Assembly: GCA_035447065.1 (NCBI GenBank)
Contig: DAOTGJ010000008.1
Coordinates: 44,429-108,428 of the forward strand
Reading direction: 5' to 3'
Source of the DNA: CALEMW01 sp035447065
GTDB taxonomy: Bacteria; Krumholzibacteriota; Krumholzibacteriia; LZORAL124-64-63
DNA length: 64,000 nucleotides
Shown here: one piece after another, positions 8,046 through 16,105 of the stretch
How positions within the stretch are numbered: the stretch's first letter is position 1
Layout: each line of letters begins with the position of its first letter
Program-made: the position numbers and the translations under genes
The notes under the pieces: generated by a model
What the model was told of the DNA's origin: nothing
Database searches by the model: none
What the model saw: only the letters and a program-made list of their open reading frames with translations

Positions 8046-9724
8046 TGCGGAACCTCCTCACCCTGCTGACCGTGCTCGCGCTGGCCGCCGCCGCCTCGGC
8101 CGCCACCATCACCATCGTCAACGTGGACGACCCCGGCGAGGGCTTCAACGACCCCACCCCCCTCGCCCCGGTGGGCGGCAACCCCGGCACCACCGTCGGC
8201 GCGCAGCGCCTGAACCTCTTCCAGCACGCGGCCGACATCTGGGGCGGCCTGCTGCCCAGCGGCGTGCCCATCCTGATCCGCGCCAGCTTCGACCCCCTGA
8301 CCTGCACCGAGACCGGCGCCGTGCTGGGCTCCGCCGGCCCCCTGGTGGTCAACCGCGACTTCAGCGGCGCGCCCCAGGCCGACACCTGGTACCACGGCGC
8401 CCTGTCGGACAAGCTGGCCGGCACGGACCTGGACCCGGGCACGGAGGACATCCGCGCCCGCTTCAACGCGGCCCTGGACGGCAGTCCCGAGTGCCTGGGC
8501 GGCCGCGGCTGGTACTACGGCTTCGACGGCAACGCCGGCACCGACATCGCCCTGCTGCCCGTGCTGCTGCACGAGATGGGCCACGGCCTGGGCTTCAGCA
8601 CTTTCGTGGACGAGAGCGACGGCAGCGAGTTCTTCGGCTCCACGGACATCTACGCGCGCCACCTGCTGGACAACGTCACCGGCCTGCACTGGGACGAGAT
8701 GAACGACGCCCAGCGCGCCGCCTCCGCCGTGAACACCGGCCACGTGGTGTGGGACGGCGCCGCGGTGACCGCCGCGGCCCCGGGCGTGCTGAACGGCCGC
8801 CCCATCCTGGAGACCGTGGCTCCGGGCACCCTGCCGCCGACCATGGCCCTGGGCGTGGCGTCCTTCGGCCCGAGCCTGGACGTGACCGGCGTGACCGAAG
8901 CCGTGGTGCTGGCCGACGACGGCGCCGGCGCCGACCCCGAGGACGCCTGCGAGACCCTGCTCAACGCCGCGCAGATCGCCGGCCGCATCGCGCTGGTGGA
9001 CCGCGGCAACTGCACCTTCGCCACCAAGGCCTTCGCGGCGGAGGCGGCCGGGGCGGTGGCGGTGATCATCGTGGACAACGCGGTGTCCGACACGCCGCCG
9101 GGCCTGGGCGGCACCGCGCCGGGCCTGACCATCCCCGCCGTGAGCGTGACCCTGGCCGACGGGAACCTGCTCAAGGCCGCGCTCCCCGGCGCCGTGGTCA
9201 CCCTGCGCCGCGACCCGTCCCTGCTGGCCGGCGCCGACGACCAGGGCCGCGTGCTGATCTACGCGCCCGATCCCATCGAGCCCGGCTCGTCCATCTCCCA
9301 CTTCGACACGTCGGCGGACCCCAGCCTGCTCATGGAGCCCGCCATCACGCCGCTGCTCAACGACGAGGTGGACCTCACGCTCCAGCACTTCGTGGACATC
9401 GGCTGGTTCACCGGCGAGCCCACGGCCGTGGACGGCCCGTTGCCCACGCCCGTGGACCTGGCGCCCGCCTACCCCAACCCGTTCAACCCGCGCACCACCC
9501 TGGCCTTCCGCACCACCGGAGAGGCGCCCGTGCGTCTGGCCGTGTACGACGCCGCCGGCCGCCTGGTGCGCACCCTGGTGGACGGCGTGCTGCCCGCGGG
9601 CGAGCACGCGGTGAACTGGAACGGAGAGCACCAGGACGGCCGCCGCGGCGCGGCGGGCGTGTACTTCGTGCGGCTGCAGGAGGGGGCCGCGTCGCGGACG
9701 CGGACGGTGGTGATGCTGAAGTAG
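8045..9724 (+). CDS. Secreted zinc metalloprotease with PA domain and FlgD-like C-terminal domain
   Basis: 559 residues. Signal peptide 1-19 (ending ASA). Zinc motif HEMGHGLGF at 176-184 gives ligands His176 and His180 and catalytic Glu177, the HExxH form of metzincin-like peptidases. The third ligand is not obvious. A protease-associated (PA) domain follows at about 310-395 (ALVDRGNCTFATKAFAAEAAGA), inserted before the last part of the catalytic region (PSLLMEPAITPLLNDEVD and FVDIGWF). The C-terminal 85 residues are a FlgD-like Ig domain (AYPNPFNPRTTLAFR to VYFVRLQEG, ending TVVMLK), the sorting-type module shared with five other proteins here. The start is fixed by the one-base overlap with the upstream gene. 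Confidence 0.9.
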   Translation: MRNLLTLLTVLALAAAASAATITIVNVDDPGEGFNDPTPLAPVGGNPGTTVGAQRLNLFQHAADIWGGLLPSGVPILIRASFDPLTCTETGAVLGSAGPLVVNRDFSGAPQADTWYHGALSDKLAGTDLDPGTEDIRARFNAALDGSPECLGGRGWYYGFDGNAGTDIALLPVLLHEMGHGLGFSTFVDESDGSEFFGSTDIYARHLLDNVTGLHWDEMNDAQRAASAVNTGHVVWDGAAVTAAAPGVLNGRPILETVAPGTLPPTMALGVASFGPSLDVTGVTEAVVLADDGAGADPEDACETLLNAAQIAGRIALVDRGNCTFATKAFAAEAAGAVAVIIVDNAVSDTPPGLGGTAPGLTIPAVSVTLADGNLLKAALPGAVVTLRRDPSLLAGADDQGRVLIYAPDPIEPGSSISHFDTSADPSLLMEPAITPLLNDEVDLTLQHFVDIGWFTGEPTAVDGPLPTPVDLAPAYPNPFNPRTTLAFRTTGEAPVRLAVYDAAGRLVRTLVDGVLPAGEHAVNWNGEHQDGRRGAAGVYFVRLQEGAASRTRTVVMLK

Positions 9725-9749
9725 GGGGACATGACATCCCCGGACGACG

Positions 9750-9775
9750 AAGGGGGCGGCCGCGGCCGCCCCCTT
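9750..9775. terminator. Bidirectional terminator between convergent genes
   Basis: Perfect 26-bp palindrome made of AAGGGGGCGGCCG and its reverse complement. It is followed by TTTT on the plus strand, preceded by the mirror on the other strand, and lies exactly between the protease stop (9724) and the GH16 stop (9802). Confidence 0.85.
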
Positions 9776-9801
9776 TTCCATGCTCATGCGCGGAGGATTC
9801 C

Positions 9802-11703
9802 CTACTTCTGCAGCACCACCCGCCGCACCTGCCGCATCCCCGCCGCGTCCAGCCGCGCGAAGTACACGCCCGACGGCGCGGCCAGGCCGGCGTCGTCGCG
9901 GCCGTTCCACACCGTCTCGTGGCGTCCGGCGCCGCGGGCCTCCCCTTCCGCGAGCGTCCGCACCAGGCGGCCCGCCACGTCGTACACGGCCAGGGTCACG
10001 CGCTGCGCGGACGCCAGCTCGTACACCAGCGTGGTGCTGGGGTTGAAGGGGTTGGGGTAGGCCGGGTGCAGCGCCGCGCCGCGGGCCGCGGCGGGCACGT
10101 CCACCGTGCCGTCGTAGGCCAGCTCGAACCAGTTCACGTTGAACTCTCCGGCGGTGGGCTGGAAGCGCAGGGTGCGCGCGCCCGCCTCCAGGGCCAGCAC
10201 GGCGTTCACGGTGGTCCAGGTCTGCCAGCCGGTGGTGACCGGCACGATCACGTCGCCGGTGCGGTCCACGCCGTCCACCGACACGTGGAACGCGCCGCCG
10301 ACCGCCAGCGAGGCCACGCGCGCGTCCAGGCCGTACGTGCCCGACGCCGGCACCTGCACCGTGTACTCGATCCACTCGCCCGGGTTCAGCCAGCCCACGT
10401 TGTAGCCGCCGCCCGTGTCCGTGCAGGCCTCGATGTCCACGCCTTCGGCCGTGCGGTACTGGCCTCCCTGGTTGGTGGCGTCGGCGTCGTGGTAGCCCAC
10501 GCCCTCGCCGCCCACATCGTAGTCCTCGGCCTCCAGGCGCGCGGGCAGCGCGGGCGCGGCGCCGCCGTAGGGGGCCTGGCCGCAGCCGGCGCCCACGGTC
10601 AGGTCCAGCGACGCCGTGGTCTCGGCGTTCAGATCGTCGATCACGCGCACCTGCAGGTCGTAGCAGCCGTCGGCGGCGGTCCAGGTGATGGCGTAGGGGG
10701 CGGTGGCGTCGCTGCCCACCAGCACGCCGTCCACGCGCAGCTCCACCGTCTGCACCGTGCCGTCCTGGTCGGCGGCGTCCACGGTCACGGTCACCGGGCC
10801 GGCGGGCACGGTCTGCCCGGCCAGGGGCGCGGTGACGGCCACGGTGGGCACGAAGTTGGCGATGTCCTCGTACACGCGCACGTAGTCGATCACGTACTCC
10901 TGCGGGAACGCCGCCGTCACGCACGACGGATCCGTGCAGCCCGTGTACCAGCCGCCCACGGCGCAGTTGAGCAGCACGTAGAACTCCTGGTCGAAGGGCG
11001 CGCGCGCGTTGCCCGGCGCGTTGGCCGACCACCACTGGGCGCTGGTGCGCGTCATGAAGAGATGGTCGTCCACGTACCAGCGGATGGCGTCGGGCTCCCA
11101 CTCCACGGCGTAGGTGTGGAAGTCGTCGCTGAAGTTGTAGCCCGGCGTGTAGGACGTGCTGGTGGACGTGTTGCTCGGCCACTCGCCGCCGTAGTGCAGG
11201 GCGCCGCCCACGCTTGTGGTGTTGTTGGACGACTCCATGATGTCCAGCTCGCCGCTGGCGGCCCAGCCGCCGTACACGTCGTCCTGGGGCATCATCCAGA
11301 ACGCGGGCCACACGCCGCCGCCGGTGGGCAGCTTGGCGCGCATCTCCATGCGCCCGTACAGGAACGACGCCTTGCTGCGCGTGTGCAGCCGGCCCGAGGT
11401 GAACTGGGAGCCGCCGTAGTTCTCGCGCTTGGCGGTGATGGTGAGGTAGCCCCCGCCCACGGCCAGGTTCTCCGCGCGGTAGTACTGGAGCTCGTTGTTG
11501 CCCCAGCCGCAGAGGCTGGGACAGCCGTTGCCCACGGCCACGGTCCAGTTGGCCGCGTCGAGCGCGGCGCCGTCGAACTCGTCGGACCAGACCAGGGACC
11601 AGGAGGCCCGGGCCTGGGGGGCCAGGACCAGCAGGGCGAACAGCAGGGCCAAGGGGGCGCGGACGAAGGAACGGGGGGCGCGGCCTGGGAAACGGGGGGT
11701 CAT
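9802..11703 (-). CDS. Secreted GH16 beta-glucanase (laminarinase type) with Ig, CBM6 and FlgD-like domains
   Basis: 633 residues. A long signal peptide (to about 34) precedes a GH16 domain (about 35-280) with the catalytic signature GELDIMES: nucleophile Glu152, Asp154 and acid/base Glu157. The intact E-x-D-x-x-E spacing with the methionine bulge is that of laminarinases and lichenases. A bacterial Ig domain follows (about 285-370). Then comes a CBM6 module (about 385-520, LEAEDYDVGGEGVGYHD, ending FNVNWFELAYD) and a FlgD-like C-terminal domain from AYPNPFNPSTTLVYE to the end RRVVLQK. It probably hydrolyses beta-1,3-glucan outside the cell. GGAGGA lies before ATG. A promoter with a palindromic operator is visible upstream, so expression is probably substrate- or repressor-controlled. 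Confidence 0.93.
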   Translation of the reverse strand: MTPRFPGRAPRSFVRAPLALLFALLVLAPQARASWSLVWSDEFDGAALDAANWTVAVGNGCPSLCGWGNNELQYYRAENLAVGGGYLTITAKRENYGGSQFTSGRLHTRSKASFLYGRMEMRAKLPTGGGVWPAFWMMPQDDVYGGWAASGELDIMESSNNTTSVGGALHYGGEWPSNTSTSTSYTPGYNFSDDFHTYAVEWEPDAIRWYVDDHLFMTRTSAQWWSANAPGNARAPFDQEFYVLLNCAVGGWYTGCTDPSCVTAAFPQEYVIDYVRVYEDIANFVPTVAVTAPLAGQTVPAGPVTVTVDAADQDGTVQTVELRVDGVLVGSDATAPYAITWTAADGCYDLQVRVIDDLNAETTASLDLTVGAGCGQAPYGGAAPALPARLEAEDYDVGGEGVGYHDADATNQGGQYRTAEGVDIEACTDTGGGYNVGWLNPGEWIEYTVQVPASGTYGLDARVASLAVGGAFHVSVDGVDRTGDVIVPVTTGWQTWTTVNAVLALEAGARTLRFQPTAGEFNVNWFELAYDGTVDVPAAARGAALHPAYPNPFNPSTTLVYELASAQRVTLAVYDVAGRLVRTLAEGEARGAGRHETVWNGRDDAGLAAPSGVYFARLDAAGMRQVRRVVLQK

Positions 11704-11759
11704 GCGGGCGTCCTCCGGGGAACGGCTGGGGCGTGCTCGGGCTTCGGGGTCACTTCCCC

Positions 11760-11788
11760 ATGATACACTATGTTCGGTGTCCGAACAA
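11760..11788 (-). promoter_or_regulatory. GH16 promoter with palindromic operator in the spacer
   Basis: On the minus strand, TTGTTC (11783-11788) and TATCAT (11760-11765) are separated by exactly 17 bp. An inverted repeat TGTTCGG-TGT-CCGAACA (11771-11787) fills the spacer and overlaps the -35. This is the geometry of a repressor-blocked promoter, 57 bp before the GH16 start. Confidence 0.6.
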
Positions 11789-11803
11789 TGTGAAAACCCT
11801 CGA

Positions 11804-13111
11804 TTATTTGATCCCCGGCCCCCCGTTTCCGCCCGAGATCCCGAAACGGAGCACGTACTCGCGCAGTTGGCTGCGTCCTTCCGCCGTGAGCGTGGCCGTG
11901 CGCGCGTACTGGGTGTAGGGCGCGATGCGGTCGAAGATCACGTATTCCCGCAGGAATCCGGCCTTGCGGATCACCTCCAGGCTCTCCAGGCCGGCGTCGT
12001 AGAGATCGGGCTTCTGGGAGCGCAGGACGAGATAACAGCCCAGCAGATGGAGCAGCCGGTAGGTCTCGCGGTCCACCATGTCGCAGGCGTCGAAGTCGGC
12101 CAGGTGCAGGCTGCGCTCGTGGTCCACGGCCACGCTCGCGGCGGCGTAGTAGAGCCAGGGGTCGCGCATGTCGCGGGACAGGCCCATGTCCAGGCCCACG
12201 AGACTGGAGTTGGGATCCACGCTCGTGTGGTTGCGGAAGCGCCGATCCACGGCGCGGCGGCCGTCGGCGCCCAGCACCACGTCCAGGGCGCACCAGGACA
12301 GCATGTTGGTGCGGCACGTCAGCACCGACTCCACCAGGGCGTCCACCGCTTCGTCGCGTCGCCCGTCGGCCAGATGGCAGAAGGCCAGGGAGTAATGGAG
12401 CATGGGGTTGAGCGGATTGCTGCGGATGCCCTGCGCCAGCCACTGCCGCGCCTGCCCCGTCTCCCCCTCCGCGAAGAACGAATTGGCCAGGCCCACGTGC
12501 AGGGCGGAGAACCGGGGATGGTCGGCCAGCAGGGCCAGCAGCCGCGCGCGATACTCCTGATGCTCGCCCCGCTGGTAGAGGCGCTCGGCCCGCTGCAGGT
12601 CCTTGAGCACGGCGTCGTCCACGTCCAGGAGATACACGCGCGAGCCGTCGTCGTTGAGGCAGAGCCGGGGGTCGTAGCCCAGGATCTGATCCTTGTTGAT
12701 GCGGTCCATCTTGGGATCGATGAGCGCCGCCAGCGCCGCGCGCCGCTCCTCGGGGTCGTCCGCGACCAGGCGGCGCATGTCCAGGCCCGCGATGCGCAGC
12801 AGCGCCTGCACGTCGCTCATCTCCACGAAGGCCAGGTTGAGGTCCAGGGGCGAGCGTCGGGCCAGCCGCGATCCGCGCAGGGTGGGACGGGGCCGCTCGT
12901 CGTAGGGCAACTTGCCCCACACGTACTCCAGGGTCAGGCCGGACTCCTTGAGGATCGTGGGCGCGTCCGGCAGATCGAGCCCGGGACAATGGGTCCGCAC
13001 CAGCACGTCGAAGATGGAGAGGTCCTCGGACCTGGGATCGAACGGGGTCTCGGCGGCACGAGCACCGAGACAGAGCAGCAGCACGAGCAACAGGACGGCA
13101 CGGATGCGCAT
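11804..13111 (-). CDS. Secreted TPR-like protein of unknown function
   Basis: 435 residues with signal peptide 1-19 (ending ARA). The middle (about 175-260) holds helical repeats typical of TPR: ERLYQRGEHQEYRARLLALLADHPRFSALHVGLANSFFAEGE, followed by a canonical A-x-x-x-x-P repeat. The rest is helical and rich in Leu and Arg, with no catalytic motif. Probably periplasmic or outer-membrane associated. GGGAGG precedes the ATG. It lies 57 bp downstream of the small secreted protein gene on the same strand and may be co-transcribed with it. Confidence 0.65.
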   Translation of the reverse strand: MRIRAVLLLVLLLCLGARAAETPFDPRSEDLSIFDVLVRTHCPGLDLPDAPTILKESGLTLEYVWGKLPYDERPRPTLRGSRLARRSPLDLNLAFVEMSDVQALLRIAGLDMRRLVADDPEERRAALAALIDPKMDRINKDQILGYDPRLCLNDDGSRVYLLDVDDAVLKDLQRAERLYQRGEHQEYRARLLALLADHPRFSALHVGLANSFFAEGETGQARQWLAQGIRSNPLNPMLHYSLAFCHLADGRRDEAVDALVESVLTCRTNMLSWCALDVVLGADGRRAVDRRFRNHTSVDPNSSLVGLDMGLSRDMRDPWLYYAAASVAVDHERSLHLADFDACDMVDRETYRLLHLLGCYLVLRSQKPDLYDAGLESLEVIRKAGFLREYVIFDRIAPYTQYARTATLTAEGRSQLREYVLRFGISGGNGGPGIK

Positions 13112-13168
13112 GATCCCTCCCGACGGACGGTGGTGCGGAACATGGGCGATCCCGAGCTTACGATACGG

Positions 13169-13618
13169 TCAACGGTACATGGACTTGACACGCCCCCAGG
13201 TGGCCTCCTCCACGGGGACCTGCTCCCCCACCACGATCGGCACCGTGGTGATCTGGTCCTCCGGAGCGGGGAACGGCAGCGACCACGTCCGCCGGTCCAC
13301 GATCTTCACGTTCCACACCCCCGCGGAGGGAAACGTGAACTCCTGCGTGAAGACGTAGCTCTCCAGGGGGCCAGGGCAGGGATAACTCAGCGGGTAGTCG
13401 CCGCGCCGGCTGACGAGGATCCAGTTCAGGTCCGGCCAGAGGAAGGCGTGCATCTGGGTGTCGATGGACCAGCACTGGTTCTCGATGATGTAGGTGACGG
13501 ACATCTCGACCGGCTCGCCCACCGTGGCGGAGAGCGGTACGTAGAAGGATTGCACGTAGGCCCGGGCGGGAGTCCCGACGAGGGTCAGGGCGAGGAGCGC
13601 GAGGAGGATGGAGCGCAT
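13169..13618 (-). CDS. Small secreted protein ending in TWGRVKSMYR
   Basis: 149 residues. Signal peptide 1-20, then an all-beta domain resembling an Ig-like sandwich with a Cys pair (Cys49 and Cys81 region, ENQCWSIDT and SYPCPGPLE) that could form a disulfide. The exact C-terminus TWGRVKSMYR matches the short tail seen in other secreted proteins of this window. AGGTGA lies before the ATG. Adjacent on the same strand are the TPR protein gene downstream and the beta-helix lipoprotein gene upstream (99 bp away). Function unknown. Confidence 0.7.
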   Translation of the reverse strand: MRSILLALLALTLVGTPARAYVQSFYVPLSATVGEPVEMSVTYIIENQCWSIDTQMHAFLWPDLNWILVSRRGDYPLSYPCPGPLESYVFTQEFTFPSAGVWNVKIVDRRTWSLPFPAPEDQITTVPIVVGEQVPVEEATWGRVKSMYR

Positions 13619-13717
13619 GGGATGATCACCTCACAGAGACAGAGAAGGGCGGCGGGCGGTGATCCACCCGTCGCCCTTGAGTCTATCGGATATGCGTCTT
13701 CGGATCCACCCCTGCGG

Positions 13718-15454
13718 TCAACGCACCGACGTCACCCGCGCGCTCACCGCGAACGTGGACAGCAGCGTACCGCCGCTGTACGTGCCGCCGGTGTACAGAC
13801 CGTGGGTGGACGTCCCCGTGCACGTGCCCCCCACCAGGAGCCGGTAGCCCGAGCCGTCGACGAGGTCCGGGCTGCTGAACGCCAGCGAAGCGAAGCTGCG
13901 CGTGCCCATGAAGGTGCAGAGGCCCACGCCGTCGGCGGTCTCCACGCGCACCAGGGTGCCGGCGCTGCGCGAGGAGAACGTGGCCAGCAGCCCGTTCTGG
14001 GAGGAGCTGGAGCTCACGGTCTGCGCCATGCGCGAGCTGCCCACCGCGGCCAGGAAGCCGCCGTTCATGCGGAATGTGCCGTCGGAATCCAGGGCCCCGT
14101 TGTCGTCGCGCGAGGGGCCGCTGATCAGCAGCGTGCCGCCGTTCATGGTGACCGAGCCGTTGCAGTCCAGGCCGTCGCCGGTGGCGTCCACGAAGATGAA
14201 GCCGCCGTTGATGACCATGGTGTTGGTGCTGCCGCCGGCGGCGTTGAGGCCGTCGTCGGAGGAGGTGACGTCGATGACGCCGCCGTTGATGGTCAGCGTG
14301 GGCGCCTCCAGGCCTTCGTAGCTGTCCGACACGGTGATGCTGCCTCCGCCCACCTCCAGGCTGACCTCGCCGTGCACGCCGTCGTCGCCGGTCTGCAGGA
14401 CGAGGGTGCCGCCGCCCAGGATCACGGCGTTGTCGCTGTGCACGGCGTCGTCGGCCGCGTCGATCTGCAGGTCGCCGTCGGTCACGAGCACCAGCACGCC
14501 GGCCTTGAGGCCCTTGGCGCTGTCGTCCGCGCCCAGACTCGCGTCATGGCCGCCGCCGCAGGTCAGGATCAGGCTGCCGCCGGCCACGAGCACGTCGGTC
14601 TCGGCCTGCAGGCCGTCGGCTCCCGCCTCCACGGCCAGGGTGCCGCCGGCCAGGAGGATGTAGCCCAGGCCGGCGTCCTCGTCCTCGTCGGACTTGAGGC
14701 CGTCGCCGCCGGCGGTCACGGTGATGTCGCCGGCGCGGATGACCAGGCAGTCCTTGCCGCGCAGGCCGTCGTCGGCCGCGTCCACCAGCAGGTCGCCGCC
14801 CAGGATGAGCAGGCCGTCCTTGCTCGCCAGGCCGTCGTTGGCGGCGGCGTGGATGGTGAGCGCGCCGTCGCCGTCGATCACCAGGTCGTCCTTGCTGAAG
14901 AGGCAGGCGTTGGGCTCGTCGTCGGACGGGTCGTCGTAGGTGTACACGGCAGGGTCGGACAGGGTGTTGACGGTGCCGTCGGCCAGGTGGATCAGGGTCA
15001 GCTCCGCGCTCATGACCGCCAGGGGGGCGTTGAGGCTGCTGGCGGCGTCCAGGCCGGCGAGCACCAGCACCACCAGGCCGTCGTCGTCCGTGTCCACCAC
15101 GATGCGGCCGTCGTCCAGCGTGCCGCTCAGCTCGTACACGCCCGGGGCGCCGATGGTGAGCACGCCGTCGGCCCAGGTCACGTCGGCGTCGTCGAAGGCC
15201 GCGTCGGCGCCGTCGAACACCACGACGGTGCGCGCCTCCGACCGCCAGCCGTCGCCCGGATCGTCCGGGGCGTCGCCGTTGGCGGCCAGGGCCGCGTCCA
15301 GGTCCACGGAGACCTCGGCGGTGTCCACGGGAGTGGTGCCGGTGCCGCCGGTGTCGGTCGAGCCGGTGGGATCCGTGGTCGTGGCGTCGTCGCCGCAGGC
15401 GCCCAGGGCCAGCAGCGCGGCGAGCAACAGGATGAGGGCGATGGGGGTGCGCAT
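13718..15454 (-). CDS. Beta-helix carbohydrate-binding lipoprotein (Cthe_2159-like)
   Basis: 578 residues. Lipoprotein signal peptide with lipobox LGAC (Cys20), followed by a Thr/Gly/Asp-rich linker. The body consists of about a dozen repeated turns of the type GDLLVDAADDGLRGKD and GGSLILTCGG, where D-D-G-L or D-A-V-H steps recur every about 23 residues. This is the pattern of the calcium-binding right-handed beta-helix family typified by Clostridium Cthe_2159, which binds cellulose and pectic acids. It should sit on the outer membrane or cell surface. GAGGAGG precedes the ATG. The C-terminus (SARVTSVR) is a beta-rich cap and does not match the FlgD-like tail. Ligand not determined. Confidence 0.85.
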   Translation of the reverse strand: MRTPIALILLLAALLALGACGDDATTTDPTGSTDTGGTGTTPVDTAEVSVDLDAALAANGDAPDDPGDGWRSEARTVVVFDGADAAFDDADVTWADGVLTIGAPGVYELSGTLDDGRIVVDTDDDGLVVLVLAGLDAASSLNAPLAVMSAELTLIHLADGTVNTLSDPAVYTYDDPSDDEPNACLFSKDDLVIDGDGALTIHAAANDGLASKDGLLILGGDLLVDAADDGLRGKDCLVIRAGDITVTAGGDGLKSDEDEDAGLGYILLAGGTLAVEAGADGLQAETDVLVAGGSLILTCGGGHDASLGADDSAKGLKAGVLVLVTDGDLQIDAADDAVHSDNAVILGGGTLVLQTGDDGVHGEVSLEVGGGSITVSDSYEGLEAPTLTINGGVIDVTSSDDGLNAAGGSTNTMVINGGFIFVDATGDGLDCNGSVTMNGGTLLISGPSRDDNGALDSDGTFRMNGGFLAAVGSSRMAQTVSSSSSQNGLLATFSSRSAGTLVRVETADGVGLCTFMGTRSFASLAFSSPDLVDGSGYRLLVGGTCTGTSTHGLYTGGTYSGGTLLSTFAVSARVTSVR

Positions 15455-15557
15455 GGGGGCCTCCTCGGCCGAGGTCCTTCAGGGGTCGTCGATCGCGGGG
15501 ACGGAACGCGGGATCCCGCCGCCCCCTGCGGAGGAATCCTGACGCGAGACGACGAAT

Positions 15558-15581
15558 CGCCGCCGCGTTGCCGCGGCGGCG
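15558..15581 (-). terminator. Hairpin after the pseudopilin operon
   Basis: 10-bp perfect arms CGCCGCCGCG/CGCGGCGGCG with a 4-nt loop, about 25 bp past the last pilin-like stop. Only a weak T-rich tract (ATTCGTCGTC) follows on the minus strand. Confidence 0.55.
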
Positions 15582-15607
15582 CCTCGCCTCAGGAGCCGTC
15601 GATGGGA

Positions 15608-16105
15608 TCAGTTCCGCAGCGCGGCCGCCGTGGCGATCTGAGTCACCGCGCCCGAGTCGTCCGTGACCCGGTAGGTGAACAGGACCGAATCATCGGCGTC
15701 CGGATCCACGGAGAAGGTGAAGTCCAGCAGGTTGGGCGGACCCACGCGGACGCCGTTGCTGTCCTCCAGGGCCGCGTTGGCGGAGGACCAGACCAGGCGG
15801 TCGATCTCCAGGCCCAGGTCGTCGAAGAGCGAGAGCGCGTCGCCGCTGTCCACGTCGCGGTTCGGGTTGCCGCTGTCGTACACGCGGAAGTCCGAGGCCA
15901 CGCGCACCTTCCGGCTGACCATGGTGGTCAGGAACGACGCGTTCTGCCGCCCGGCCGCTTTGTTGGTGCCGCGGCGGAAGCTCTCGTCCACGCCCCGGTA
16001 GATGGCGCCGGCGCCCAGGATCACCACGAAGCTGAGGGCCACCACCAGCATCATCTCGATCAGGGTGAAGCCCTGATCACGCCGGTCAGAACGGATTCGT
16101 CGCAT
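15608..16105 (-). CDS. Type IV pilin-like minor pseudopilin (PilW/GspJ type)
   Basis: 165 residues. A short leader ends in the prepilin peptidase motif: cleavage G-FTLIE, with Glu at mature position 5, in DQGFTLIEMMLVV at 10-22. The hydrophobic helix runs to about residue 37 (VVILGAGAIY), then a globular domain begins. The size and the strand-rich C-terminal part fit PilW or GspJ-like minor pilins. ATG 16105 overlaps the upstream gene by 20 bp, and this is the last of three genes in the operon. Role: minor pilin or pseudopilin of a type IV pilus or type II secretion apparatus. The core machine is not in this window. Confidence 0.8.
   Translation of the reverse strand: MRRIRSDRRDQGFTLIEMMLVVALSFVVILGAGAIYRGVDESFRRGTNKAAGRQNASFLTTMVSRKVRVASDFRVYDSGNPNRDVDSGDALSLFDDLGLEIDRLVWSSANAALEDSNGVRVGPPNLLDFTFSVDPDADDSVLFTYRVTDDSGAVTQIATAAALRN

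Noticed and set aside
9750..9775. 26-bp palindrome as a protein binding site
   Set aside because: It lies between two convergent stops and is followed by a T-run, so a shared terminator explains it.
7442..11311. 1289-codon minus-strand open frame
   Set aside because: Antisense to the small secreted protein and metalloprotease genes and out of frame with GH16; no recognisable domain.
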